The notes beneath the pieces are model-generated. The model did no database searches and was not told the DNA's origin. It was given only the letters and a program-made list of their open reading frames with translations. This document shows positions 48,733-61,345 of a stretch of 64,000 bases of DNA, one piece after another. Each line of letters begins with the position of its first letter. Position 1 is the first letter of the stretch. Origin of the DNA: Pomacea canaliculata. Its lineage: Eukaryota > Mollusca > Gastropoda > Architaenioglossa > Ampullariidae. The translations under genes were made by a program, and so were the position numbers. The stretch lies in assembly GCF_003073045.1 (NCBI RefSeq), contig NC_037599.1, positions 682,001 to 746,000 of the forward strand. Reading direction: 5' to 3'.

Positions 48733-50911
48733 ATCTGTATAAAATAACTCAGACGATTAACTCTGTATTTTTAGAACAGACTTGAAGAACCCGATCAGCT
48801 CGAATATGTCTCTGCCTGTATATAACTGGCATTGCGACTTTTGTAGTGACGATTCCTGAGTGAATGGTAGATGGTGACAACACAGCACAGGCAAGTCACA
48901 ATAGCTCGTCAGTCCTCCCTTTTATTTGTTTGTTTAGGATTCTTGAAGGAGGGGATGTTACTGTCGGTAAGAACATACATGTACTGGCTTACACTCTCTC
49001 GCTCAAGCATCACATGAAACCCACCGATTCCCGCTCATCCGAAAAATGCTGTGTGTGTGTGTACACAATCAGTCTATCATTTTTACTGCCCATCCTTTGT
49101 TCTTTGAGTTTCTTGATCATACAAACCAAGCAAAAATTGTAGTCTAATGACTTGCTTTTTCACAGCCATTCATCCAGCTAAACAAGGACTTCTTACAGTC
49201 AAAAGTAATCTGTTTTAATTTTCTTAAACCAGATCATTGTGACAAGCAAATCACCAATCAATCAAAAAATACAATTGGAAGTCCACAGATATCAACTCCT
49301 GGAGTAGCCCAGTATCTAGCCACCGCCACACAAATTTGAAGCCTCATGCTGGGTGACCACCAACGGCACGAACATACTATGCGAAATACTTTTCTATAAA
49401 ATCTTTGGTAACATTAAAAAGCAAAATTGCTTCCTGACTATAATGACACCATTCTGAAAGACTGTATACTGTGTGTTAGAGGGGTGAAATTTGTAAGCAT
49501 TTTGTGCTTGACAAAAAAATCTCAGCTGTCTCCCCCTTCCACACATAATATATACCAAACAGTAAGCAGAAGAAAAGACATAACACAGAGAGACATATCT
49601 CGTGGATTGTTCTGTGAATAAAAAGGTAAATAGAAGACAGATCTTTGTCACAAGGCAAGCTTTTACCAGTTCAAATGTTCAGGTCAAAAGTTTCATTATT
49701 TCCTCATGACGAAAGTAAAGTTATTACACTGTAACCAGACCGATGATGTTTCATGATTGTCAAGCAGAGAGATTGCATTAAAATGTAAAAGATTATAACC
49801 GACAGTGATCTAAGGTCAGATTACATCCTTGAAGTCTAGAAGATTCTCACCCTGCACACCCCACAGATTCAGGTAAATAAAGTTCTTTTTCTTTCCTTGC
49901 TTCAGATCTCTTGCTTACACAGGCAATACAAGCCCCAAAATGAACTGTGTTGCACTTCTGATGAAGGAAAAACATAAAAAAACAACAAATGATATGCACT
50001 AAATATAATTTCTTCAAGATACATTGTCTAGCATCTGTTGTACTGTCCTACATCAGAAGTCCTGGTCGCAGGCAGCCATCACCTTCAAGGTATCTGCAGC
50101 ATATAAAATAAAGACTGGGACTGTTAAATGACAACCAACTTCAAAGACTGCACATTCAGGCATGTGAGCACATGTGTATAGACTACTTTAAGCATAACAT
50201 CCTCCTATAAGGCATCCTACCATCATTAAAAAGTATGAAGCTCAAGGGTAACTCCTAATGTAGCTGGGTTTTCTCATGTCCTTGCAATAGGAGTATGTAT
50301 TCTGCCTTATCCACATGTTATCACTCTACAAAGAATGTCATGAAATCTACAAATTTCACAAAATTAAGATTAACTCTTTACTGTTTTTCTTGTGGACTTA
50401 TTTATTATGCATTGTTTTTAACAAAATGTTTACTTCACAGGTAAAAATGAAACTCTGCAGTAATGGTAATAAAGGCTAGAACTCAAGTTTTCGGTAATTC
50501 TTAACTGCAGCTTACAAAAGCATTATCCCATGAACTGTAAGTTTATATAGATTTACCATGATTTAATAATAATAATAAACATTTTCCAATGATTTGCTCA
50601 AAGCGCTTTACAGAAATGAAATACAGAAGTGGATCACTAACAACCATACAACACATACGACAGACAGGTTCATGTCTACAACAGAAATACCCACTAATAC
50701 ACAAAGTAAAGTTGCAACTCTGAAAGATGAGTCTTAAGTTTGAACTTGGCAAGAGAATCAGAGCCATGAAGGCTGATGGGTAATCTGTTCCAAGTTGATG
50801 GGGCTTGATAGGAGATTTTATGTAGATTTAATTTGGTTGATCTGCCATCATTGTCATTGTTAGAGTAATAATGCATATTATGTTATATTGAACACATCTT
50901 TACAATTTTAA
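48733..50911 (-). other. 3' flank of CTH copy B (duplicate of 35.65-38.15 kb)
   Basis: Homologous to the flank of copy A in the same order, with an extra LINE fragment at 50,571-50,820. It includes the possible 3' exon with acceptor before 50,093. No other coding exon is apparent. Confidence 0.7.
50571..50820 (-). mobile_element. L2/CR1-like LINE 3' fragment, absent from copy A flank
   Basis: The - strand reads KISYQAPSTWNRLPISLHGS then SLAKFKLKTHLSELQL and a stop, the usual reverse-transcriptase C-terminus. It is followed by AAAGCGCTTTGAGCAAATCA and a (TTA)n tail, a typical L2-type 3' end. The copy A flank (near 37,735-37,745) is uninterrupted. Confidence 0.8.
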
Positions 50912-53900
50912 TTAACTCACAGCAACTTTGAGAGCTACATCGATATCGTTGATCAAATCCTCAATATCCTCAAGTCCAACAGACAGGCGAACCAGATTGT
51001 CTGTAATTCCAAGAAGCTCTCGCTGGTCAGCAGGAACTGACGCATGTGTCTGCACTGACCTGAAACACAGAAGATGTTGAGACATGCTGTAAACAATAAT
51101 CAAGTCAAAAACAAGAAAAATAAACTTCAACAGCACCCCAGCTACAACAGCCAAGACCTGTATTCTAGCCAAGAGAAGAACAGAAGAAAAGCTGCAATAC
51201 TTTTAACTAGGGATCTGAAAACCCATGGTGTTTTATAAATGAAAAGAGGTGGTAATGCTTTAGTATTCATTTGTAGTATGTTCTCATGTGCTGTAATTAT
51301 CATTAATATGAATACTTTTAGTACAAAGTCATGAGTAAATTCACCATGTTGTTTTCAAGGATCACTTATCAAATATCACTTACGGAAGTTCACAAAGACT
51401 TTCGTAGCCTCCAAGACTCTCGGCAAGTGTGAAAATCTGCAAATGGAAAAATTGTTTTTCATCTGAAATTAAACAGGTCAAGTTTTTCCCACCTCAACCC
51501 AAATGGAAGGAAATACATTTGTCTGCATGTGGCCCAGAGATATACATCCAACTCCATGGCTGAAAGGTGTAAGATGAATTCAGGGTCAGTCCCAACATAA
51601 TTTTCTGACAAATTTTAGGAGTTAAACACAAGTGAAAACAATGAAAGAAAAACAAATAATTAAACAAGCTACTTACTTTCAGGGATTTGAGGAAAGTGGA
51701 AGCTTCTTCTTTGCCACCCTTTATCAAAAAAGTCACCATTCCACTGAAGCCCTTCATCTGGCATTTGGCCAACTCATACTGAGGGTGGGACTCTAGCCCT
51801 GCAAGTGCATGAAATTGTGCAACAATTCACCCACAAATATGCAATGTCACACAATATCTGCCTCTGAAAGCAGCAGCAGCTGTTACACATTATCTGCCAT
51901 CACAGGCAGCTTCTTCTGTCACACACTGTGAGGAATCATATGAGCATACACATCATCTACATGAGGTACACAAAATATATGCAATTGGGCACATTAATCA
52001 CAATGTTAAGGTGAATTATATAATTTTATATATTTTAAGAAAACTACTCAAATAAACATCTAAAGTGATTGTGTAAAATGGTTGTGGATGAGTGGCACTA
52101 ACCATTTACTGAGAATTAAATATATAGTCAAAGCAATATCAAAGGTTCTTACCTGGATGCATCACCTTAAGTACACGCGGACTCGCTTCCAGAAAACGAG
52201 CAACAGCCAGTCCACCGATCATGTGTTGTCTCATGCGCAGAGCCAGTGTTTTCAGCCCACGATTAACCAGGTAACAGTCAAATGGAGATGGGACTGGTCC
52301 CAGGGCTGCAGAACACATAATGATAAGCAAACAAGAGGAGATAGCACTGAAGTCTCAGAATATCGTTTTCTTTGTTGCAGCTAAATTTGATATAGGTGCA
52401 TCCTGTTGTTGCCTAAACAGTATTGGGTTATATTAAAAACTTAATGATTGATGTTAATTCTCTTGCCACATTGAAGAGGATCCAAAAGATAAAACAAAAA
52501 TCAAAGAAACTGGAATGTTCATGTTAACAAAAATTTTCTACAAAGCAGTGTTGCATGCTCTCTGCCCGGGCTGCTTATAGGCCAGACAGTATGATTACAC
52601 AGCAATAGTAATTGAATAAATCAATGAGGCAAGCTTTACAATACCATTTTGCAGGAACCGAAGTCGCTCGGCCTTCTTGTCATCATTTAACATGAGTGCC
52701 CCCATTACAACATCGCTGTGACCTGACAAGGACAGAGTTTCTTTCACCACAGCAACCACCACTATTCATCACCTCCAAATTAAAAAAAATTCAGATTTTT
52801 TTCTCTTTACCCAAAGAAATATTTCTTGTAGATATATCTTCTCTGCTATTCCTAGACATTTACTGCCATCATCCATATTTCCGTGTCCTCATTCACAACT
52901 CTCATCACACAAGGTTTGGTATTAGCAGGGATCTATAGCATGTAAATGCAACAGAGCATAATTCATTTTCTTAGTTATCTCTACATAATCAGATATAAAG
53001 ATATCTATACAAATAATTTTTGAATTAATTATAGAAAGCAGTTCAAAAATTATAGTCTATCAGCACTCACCATTCATGTATTTTGTCACAGAATGCATCA
53101 CCATATCTGCTCCCAATGAAAGTGGTCGCTTTGGAGACAAAAATGTTTTTACGTTTTATGTGTTTGGATGGCAAAACAAAATCGCATAGTAAAATGATTG
53201 ATCAGGAAATAAAGAATAATCTCATTTTGCAGTTTTACAAGTTTTATTTACATTTTATTCCATAGTCACTAAGTAAAGCAGATCAAATTCTGTAACACAT
53301 AAAGACAACTGAAATGTATAACACTCATTCTGATTTTTAAAATGTATTACAGTAAATCCATTAACCAAGAAAACAATGGATAAAAAAGGTGACAATGCTG
53401 TTAAAAGTGAACTCTAGTACCATGCATTCAAAGAGGTCAAAAACATTCATATGTACCTGGAAGTATGACGACATGAAGGTGTTGTCCACGACTACAAAAG
53501 CCTGGCTTTTGTCATGAACAAGCTTGCAGACAGCTTCTATGTCCACAAGTTTCATGGTAGGATTAGTTGGTGTTTCCAGCCACACCATCTATAGACAGAA
53601 GTAAACAGCATTATCAGAGAAATACCAGAGGGCTTGAAGAAGAATTTATTTACCAAGTGACATTGCATCAGGAACATGTCCTAATGATGGCCATATTACT
53701 ATATGAACATCCACCAAATGAAAAATAAATTTCTAAACATCAGTGTAATCATTATGCCTTATGGCAACATAATTGTTGTCAGCTGATGTCTGATCTCGAT
53801 GTAATCATTGTAAGGTGATATCTGCCCAAGCTGTTGATGTTGCTCTCATTGTCAGCATCTGTTATACCCATTCCATTCATAGAATGCACAATAGATATTT

Positions 53901-56064
53901 TTTTTTTTAAAGCAGTCTGCAGCGGAACCTCATAAAATTTACACAGAAAAATCTTTGACAAGAAATTAGTATTTGTGTGCTGGGTGGAGGGTTGACGAAA
54001 AACAGAACCTGCAACACACTAACTAGAAAGTATGCCACAGACCTTCGTGTCTGGTCTCAGAGCATTTTCCACATTTGCTATCTTGGTGCAGTCCACAAAA
54101 GAGATATCAATGCCCATTGGCAGGGCGCAGTTGCGAAAGTAGCGGTTGGTACCTGTTGTAAAGAAATCCACAAAGTAAGGAGAACACCAGTTAAGAGCAA
54201 TAGTAGATGTAAGGAATATGCATGCCTGTATTGATGTTTACTTGTGTATATCGTGTGCCGGTCAACTGTGTGTCCATGGATGGGGGTGTGTGCACATACA
54301 CAGCTTACCTCCATACACATCGTCCATGCTTATAACATGGTCTCCACTTTTCAGAAGGTGTGTTACTGTCATGGTAGTTGCCAGACCAGAAGAAAAACAC
54401 AATCCTGCCAGACAAAACCATTTCTGTATATACACACTGATGACAGAACAGCCTTTTATAACCAAACAATTTTTTTGTCCGAATGATCTGCTTATGTTTG
54501 AATCAGATCTTTCTATACTGAAAAATAATTATAGATCCTTTACATACGGTATGTTGAACTAATAAAAGTAACTAGCATATGGCTCTTTATGAACTCTGAA
54601 CACAGCAACATCATTACCACCTACCATGTTTGCCTCCTTCCAATGCTGCCAGACATTTTTCCAAACAGTTTCGAGTGGGGTTTCCACTTCTCGAATACTC
54701 AAAACCCTGACAAAGTATAACAAAGGCATGTCACAGTGTTACACCATCTTTTATGTTGGACATTAAGCTACTTTATCAATGCATCATGATATAGTTGTCA
54801 GTGTACCAGTATATAAATAATTAATTTGTCTTATTTAATCTCTACAAAATGAAGATAAATATGTAGCTAATATGTTGAAAACAAGATGTTATTATGCCTG
54901 CAAGTGATTTATAGAACTAGACAATTGGTTCTTATCTATCACAATTACAGGTGTTTATCCATCACCAAAAGATATTAATATAAACTGAACGTGTATTACA
55001 GTATTTTTGTCATTGGCAAATTATAATTTTTAGTTTTATCTGCCACATTTTCAGAAAATATTGTTATAAAATGATATAGTTAACTTGTTTTCCATAAACT
55101 GTATTTGAACAAAAGTAAAAGAGAAATGCTAGTTATTTTACACAGCAAGTCAATGGACTTGCTCCGTTCACCATGGAATTCCTACATTGCATCAGAGTGC
55201 GGAGTCATTTCTCAGCTAAAAGGCTTGTGCAGTAAATTAAAGTTAGTAGTGATATAAACTGTACAGTCATGTATCCACCCACAAAAATATAAAATCACAA
55301 TTATTTCTGTACAGTTAAAAAAAATTTGAAGAGGCCAATAGCTGTGGTCACAACACAGACGCAGGAAGATAATGGCAACAAATAAATATGATTTTGGCTG
55401 GCTGATTAGCTATAATTACATTTTTGGAAGTAGACGCTCAAGTCTCCAGTTGTCACAGTCTGTTTGCATTGTGCCTCTGTTATTAATAAATTGTAAATCT
55501 TTATTCATGGCGAAAAACCCACGACAGTCCCAGACAAAGTGCTTCCCAATGGCCATCACCATATGCACGTTATATTTAAATCTTGCTGCCTGTATATTGA
55601 ATATTCTAACTCAGCTTGTACCAGCTATAGTCTACCCCCCACAGCACAGCTCGTCTGTCAGCTGCTGCACGCCTGCCATTGTCAGCTGTATGGACCCACG
55701 GTGTGATCCCCGCGGTAAGCTGATCATTACAATATTTACAGCCGACTGTCAGCTTCACTCACACAAACATTCATCACAGAAACTATGTGAGGTGAACACA
55801 TCATGCTCCCATAATCAGAAACACACACAATCACTAAGACTGCTGAGACTGACGAAATCGTGTCTGGCTAGCACACGACCATTGACCTCCGACCTACATA
55901 TATATACGTACGGCGTGCTCGGCGGGTGCGAACTGTTTGAATGTTGTTGCTGTTGATATCGGTGGTACGACTGCCATGGACTTCCATTGCTCAGGTTCCT
56001 GTCCTTCGTGAATAGCATCCGTTGCGAAGTGAGGGAAGGGAGTGAAGGTCTGGCCGTCAGCCAT
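50912..56064 (-). CDS. CTH: Cystathionine gamma-lyase, copy B (canonical active site)
   Basis: Exons, 5' to 3': 55912-56064, 54625-54706, 54309-54404, 54043-54152, 53457-53588, 53071-53128, 52645-52722, 52153-52305, 51677-51798, 51384-51436, 50912-51059. Every exon has the same length as in copy A, giving 394 residues and TAA. The active site is canonical: E54 in FEYSRSGNPT, T-N-R at 112-114, lysine 207 in SVTKYMN, D182, and E334 in LAESLGG, matching human E59, N118, R119, K212, D187 and E339. Expected role: cytosolic PLP-dependent cleavage of cystathionine to cysteine, the last step of transsulfuration, and possible H2S formation. Differences from copy A are concentrated in exons 2, 4, 7, 9 and 10; exon 5 encodes the same protein in both. 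A CRE-like TGACGTCA lies 261 bp upstream (56,325-56,332). The first Arg of KRQMKG in exon 9 is Cys here. Confidence 0.95.
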
Positions 56065-59000
56065 GGTCGACGACACACGCAGCCACGTGAACCCAGAGCA
56101 AAGCCTTGACCTCGCACTTGACCTCACCTGACTGGTCACGTGAACACAGGGGGGACACACCCTCCACAGTAGCCCCGGGAGCACGGTTCCACCTAATAAT
56201 GGCCTCAGCATGCTTCCATGGCCCGCTGGAGAGTGTTTATGTTATTTCCGTGCTTTGTTACTGATGAGCCACTCAGGGCGACCTACTAATGATGACAGGT
56301 ACAGTGTTGTCTCCCTTGGGCCGGTGACGTCAGTCGGTCAGTGAGTACCTGTACCTGTGTATGTATGTTATCAGCACCTGTACCTATAGTTTAAACAAAA
56401 ACCCAGCCTGACATTTTACTAGTCTCGGGACTCATCAGAGTTACACTGGCGAGCACACAGACAGACAAAACATTCATCAGTCATCGGACAAGACAAGAGA
56501 CAACGACAATCGCTCCGTACGAACATCGGTGACAAACAAACACAAAACCGAGATAAATGTTCATCGCCTGTAACATTTCTTCATTCGTTCCTCACATTGG
56601 AGTGGCAAGCTTCTCCATCAGTTTGTTCCTGTGGCATCCCACAGACCTCCCCAGCGTGGCTGTGACCTGATGGAGGACTGGAATGTTTGAAGCTTTACAA
56701 CACGAACTCCACCTGGCATCCACACCAGCAACAAAGGCAACATAAGGAAATACAACAAATGTCAAGAGACAATTAAGTGGTGTTAATAAAGTATTCACAC
56801 CTATATGACTGTATTACATCGTGTGAACTTGTCTCTACAAACTGTCATCATGTTGCTGTGGGATATTTTCCCCGCACAGTCTAGTTCACAGATTATTTTT
56901 TCTAACCGAACAACATAGTTGACTTCACAGACATTTCTTGAGGGCGAAGTCCAGTTCCAAGCTATGTGGCAATATGTTTAGAGTGCAGTTCAGTACACCA
57001 ATCATCTGACACCTGTAGCAAGACAACTTGGCAAGGATGATGGCTCCCAGCGCCGAGCAGCAGACAAAAACAAAGTTGAACATCCTCACGATGTCTGCAG
57101 CTCACGATGGTGAGATTTTCACAGCATCCACCTTCTCCCTCATCTTTATAGTCCAGTTGTGCTAATGTGACCATCTTTAAAGTGGTATAGACAGTTCTCG
57201 ATACCCGCCTCCACCAAGCTTCCCCACCTCAGTCCTTCAATCCTTCTCTCTCTCTCATCTCACGGACAACTGCTGGGTGTCATCGCCACGGCCAGGCCTT
57301 TGTGCACGAAAGTACAAAACTGGTTTTCCGCTCCTTCTTTGTCCAGTGCCGATAGTCTGGTCCCACTGGTCATTAACTGACAGGTGTAGTGCGACCTTTG
57401 CCCCCTGTAGCACGTCTGCAAGTTTCACTCCTTCTCTTCTCTCTTCTCATTTTACAGAAGAACCAACAAGTAAAACCTCCGACTACATGTTTGCTGCTGA
57501 AAATAGTAGAAAGCCGTTTTCTACAAGAACTCAGAACGACCAGAAGTGTTAGAACCCACAAGTGCTAAAAGATGGCAAATTAAAATTAAACCTTTTCTGA
57601 GAATTTACTCTCCGCCTTTCATTAATAAGAATTACATTTTGTCAAGAAAAAGTCTTCATTTGCAGGCGTGCATCGTGCACACGTGGACACTTCATGCCTC
57701 CATCAGACCTACCCCAGTAGTGGGATGTCAAACACGGGTGTAATAGTCACTCACCTCTATTGTACACTCATACAGACAACAAGTCTGCAGCCCCTTCCTC
57801 TGGTCTTGTTTGCTGTTTGCACTACAACTACAGCTATCACCACTTAGCATCTCGCCCACCCGTCACAGTGCCCCTCGCATGTTCCCACCCGACAGTTGTG
57901 TCTGACAGTCAGTCCCACCTCTGTCCTGTCTGATAGAGTTTGTAGAACTACAGAAGTATATAGCCTCTAGGTCTGAATAGTATTATCTGTTGATAGTAAA
58001 TAACCAATTTCAAATATTCTGTCAAGAGCACCCAGTGTACCATGTAGAATTGTAGATAATCAGGGGTGAGCTCATGTCTACACAAGGCACAAAGCCACCC
58101 ACACGAAGACAGGGAGACCGCAATGTTGGGACACAAGGAATTTCTCCTCTGCCCACAAACCACGATACCTGGGCTTGCTGCTTACAGTGGGAGTACAGGT
58201 AGTCATGTATGAACCTCTTGGTGGGGTACATGTCTGTGAGACAGATATGGTGATGCATTCTGTGTCAACAGTGGGAGTACAGGTAGTCAGATATCTACAC
58301 ACTGTACAGTAACACAGACATCTACATCTACAGTCTACATCTACAGTCTATGGTCATGTATGAACCACGTGGAGACATGGCTATGAGACACCAACAGTCA
58401 ACAGTGGGAGTACAGGTAGTCACTGTAGTCTACACATTGTACAGTAGCACAGACATCTACAGTCTATGGTCATTTATGAACCACGTGGAGGAGTACATGT
58501 CTATGAGACACCAACAGTCAACAGTGGATTATGATCTATACAGCAGTCTCCTCCTCCACACCCCAGAAGGATCTAGAAGTTCGACTGGAGAAAGAACAAA
58601 GGTCAGGTGCCTGCCATTTCGGAAGCAAATGCTTTGCATGAGTCAGTTTTCAAAAAAATTCTGTCGAGGTATTTGTGCGCAGGGTGCATTCTACGGAGTC
58701 CGATCACCGCCCACGTGACAGAGGTCAAAAGGTTATGCATGCTAATACCAGTTAATCCCCTTACCTACCTGTTTGTACAATTAGCAAACGAGCCGGAAAC
58801 ACACCTGTGCTCTGTAACCCAGGAGGGTAGGCGGTGTACTCTCTGGGTAGAGTTCACGGGCAAAAGTCCACCCGAGAGAGAGAGAGAGAGCGGGGTACAA
58901 ACAACAGGTGCAGCACGGGCTTTGTCAGGCCGCTGATAAGTCACGCACGTCTTGTGACCGGGAGGGAAATACTTGTGTGTCTGGGCTTGGCTGTCAACCT

Positions 59001-59250
59001 AATAGTTTGATGTTTACAGTGTATACATCTACATATACATATACATACACATATACATACATAGTCATCTTACTCGGTCACTACTCGCATGGCGCAAGCC
59101 GCTGACCACTGTGGTGATGCACAGCTAGAGCTACATCAATCTTAATTCTGTCACCGGTTGCCGGGCACTCACTCTATAATTACTGACCCTTTCCTCCCGA
59201 TCGTGATTCTAACTCGGGTACATCCGGGTGGTGTAAAGTACAAAAGAGAT
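56065..59250. other. Gene-poor stretch upstream of CTH copy B
   Basis: Holds the probable promoter of copy B, a tandem array (58,180-58,530), a (GA)n run near 58,878 and a (TACATA)n microsatellite near 59,028-59,066. Short open frames, for example near 57,277-57,552, have no family signature or splice support. Confidence 0.55.
58180..58530. repeat. Tandem repeat of about 110-130 bp, near 3 copies
   Basis: Units share CAACAGTGGGAGTACAGGTA, GTACAGTA.CACAGACATCTA, CAGTCTATGGTCAT.TATGAA and CCACGTGGAG. Unit length varies through internal CTACATCTACAG duplication. The long open frame across it comes from the repeat. Confidence 0.75.
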
Positions 59251-61069
59251 CAGGGGTGGATTTCATGTTGCGCCTTTATCCCACTTACCAGCGAATAACT
59301 AGCTTATCAGCCCTTAAGCGCAAAAAGTGGCTCCCACGTCGAAATTATTAGCGAATAAGTCGGCCTTATCGCGGGGTAAGTTATGGTCAGGGGGGACCCG
59401 CCTTTACGCGGCTATTAGGCGCAGAAAAATGGCGACTGTAGTAGCTGTGCTCTCGCTAAACAGGCGAAATCTTCGTCGAAACAGAATATTTAGGGACAAT
59501 TATATCTTTACAATGATGTAGAAGTGTACACGAAATTTGAATTTCGTGGAGTTGATAAAATGTCTATTGTCTATGAGGTAGAAGATGAATTGGAAATGTC
59601 GAATCGAGGGAACAATGTTCCCTCAAGCAGACGAGTATGCTTTGCACTTCGCAACGGGAACATTTTTACGTGTGTGTAAATGTGTGTGTGCGGCGATTTG
59701 GTCGGAGTTTCCGAAGAGAAATGTCACATCGTGAGGAGAGTGACCAAACGCTACTACGACATGCTCGACGATGGATCGTCTTTCCCGACTAGCGAGAGGC
59801 AGAGAGAAGGGAAAGTTCTGTGCCAGCGGTGGTTTTTCCGAGTGTTGTTGGATACGTCGACGGGACGCATATCTACATTCAGGCGGCGAAAATAATGAGC
59901 ACCAGTACGTGAATGGAAAATATTTTCATTCACTGAAGGTTCAGGTAATACTTTGTAATCAATATAGTTGCCTTTTTTATTCACATATGACTAAACCTTT
60001 CGAAGTACCATAAATTGTTGCAGTATAGACTCTTCTCCAATGCCAAATCAGGAGATTTGCCAAGCATTTAATATTTTCCCCATAGACTAAAATGTTCTCT
60101 CTTCGAAAATTTTGCAGATAACATCTAATCACTTTAATATCTGTCAAACATTTTTGTAAAAGCAGAAAATAGACTGCTACTACACAATCCCAAGATATTA
60201 GGAATTAAAAAACACTCTCATACCATTAACCAAAACTTTCTTATCATCACAATTAATAAACATGTTTTGTTTTATATTTAGTGTGGCTCATGTCAAACAA
60301 TTTCAAAATGTCATCTGCTGATGCATCGATAATCCATATACCCGAAGCTTAATATTGCTATTTATATATATTTGAACAGGTTAATGTTTATCAACGTGCT
60401 TGCAAAGTGGCATCCAGGGTGTCTGCAGCCTTTGGAAGCAACTGTAGACTATTGGACCGGGTCATGCTAGTGACAGTAGCTGCATGATGGGAGAGTGATT
60501 GTTGACACCATTTCAGCATCCTGCACCCTTGCAGGAAAGGAAATACAACACAGCACATAGCTGTACATGCAACTGGTATGTGAGTTTGCATCAAAGTTTT
60601 CACCAAATGTTTATGTTGGTCACATTAACTGTATCTATGTATAGTAAAGTCAGACTTGAACACATTTAAATATTTTTCCCAGCATGTGTATACATTGAAT
60701 AGTTTTATATGGAAATAATACTGGTTTGATTGAAACCTGTTTACATGTACTGTGTATACTATTTGTAAATGACAATGCCAATAATATGTTCAGCTAGTAG
60801 TTCATTTAAATCACAGTGAATGTAGTTATTGCATTGTGGTATAGCAGTACATTCCAGCAGTCAGTATAAATTTCTACAGATGGTGATGATGTTTGTATTT
60901 CAGGCATAGCTAAAAAGAGATGGGATTGTCTCTAGGGTCTGAAGATGGAACCAGATCAGGCATGTGAAGTGACTGTGTTCTCAATCGGGGAGAGCCAGAC
61001 GATGATGGCGACAATAATGATGTTGGACATAACAATGATTTAAATAATGAAAATCACTACAATAAAATC

Positions 61070-61345
61070 AATGACACTGTTTCAGAACATGATGCTCCCA
61101 CAGAAAGAGCCCATGTTGCAGCAGGCCAAGCTGTCAGGAACCAATCTGTTTATAGACTTTTCTTGTAAATATGTTAAACCATAATTTTATACATTTCAGA
61201 ACTATTTTGATAACGAAGTTAGAACATCAACAATAGACATAGTCAACAGTTTAGATGTAGGCCCAACATGTGTTACAACAGGTCAAGCTGCTAGTATCCA
61301 GTTTATAAGTAGATTTTTCTTGTGAATATATCATAATTTTATACT
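61070..61345. repeat. Tandem duplication inside the Harbinger element
   Basis: Two segments of about 140-160 bp share CAACATG/CATGTT, GCAGGCCAAGCTGTCAGGAA versus ACAGGTCAAGCTGCTAGTAT, TTATAGACTTTTCTTGTAAA versus TTATAAGTAGATTTTTCTTG, and ATAATTTTATACATTT. The second copy repeats the end of the transposase reading frame. Confidence 0.6.

Noticed and set aside
58350-58718. 122-residue + strand frame
   Set aside because: Most of it is the local tandem repeat read through; no conserved motif or splice support.
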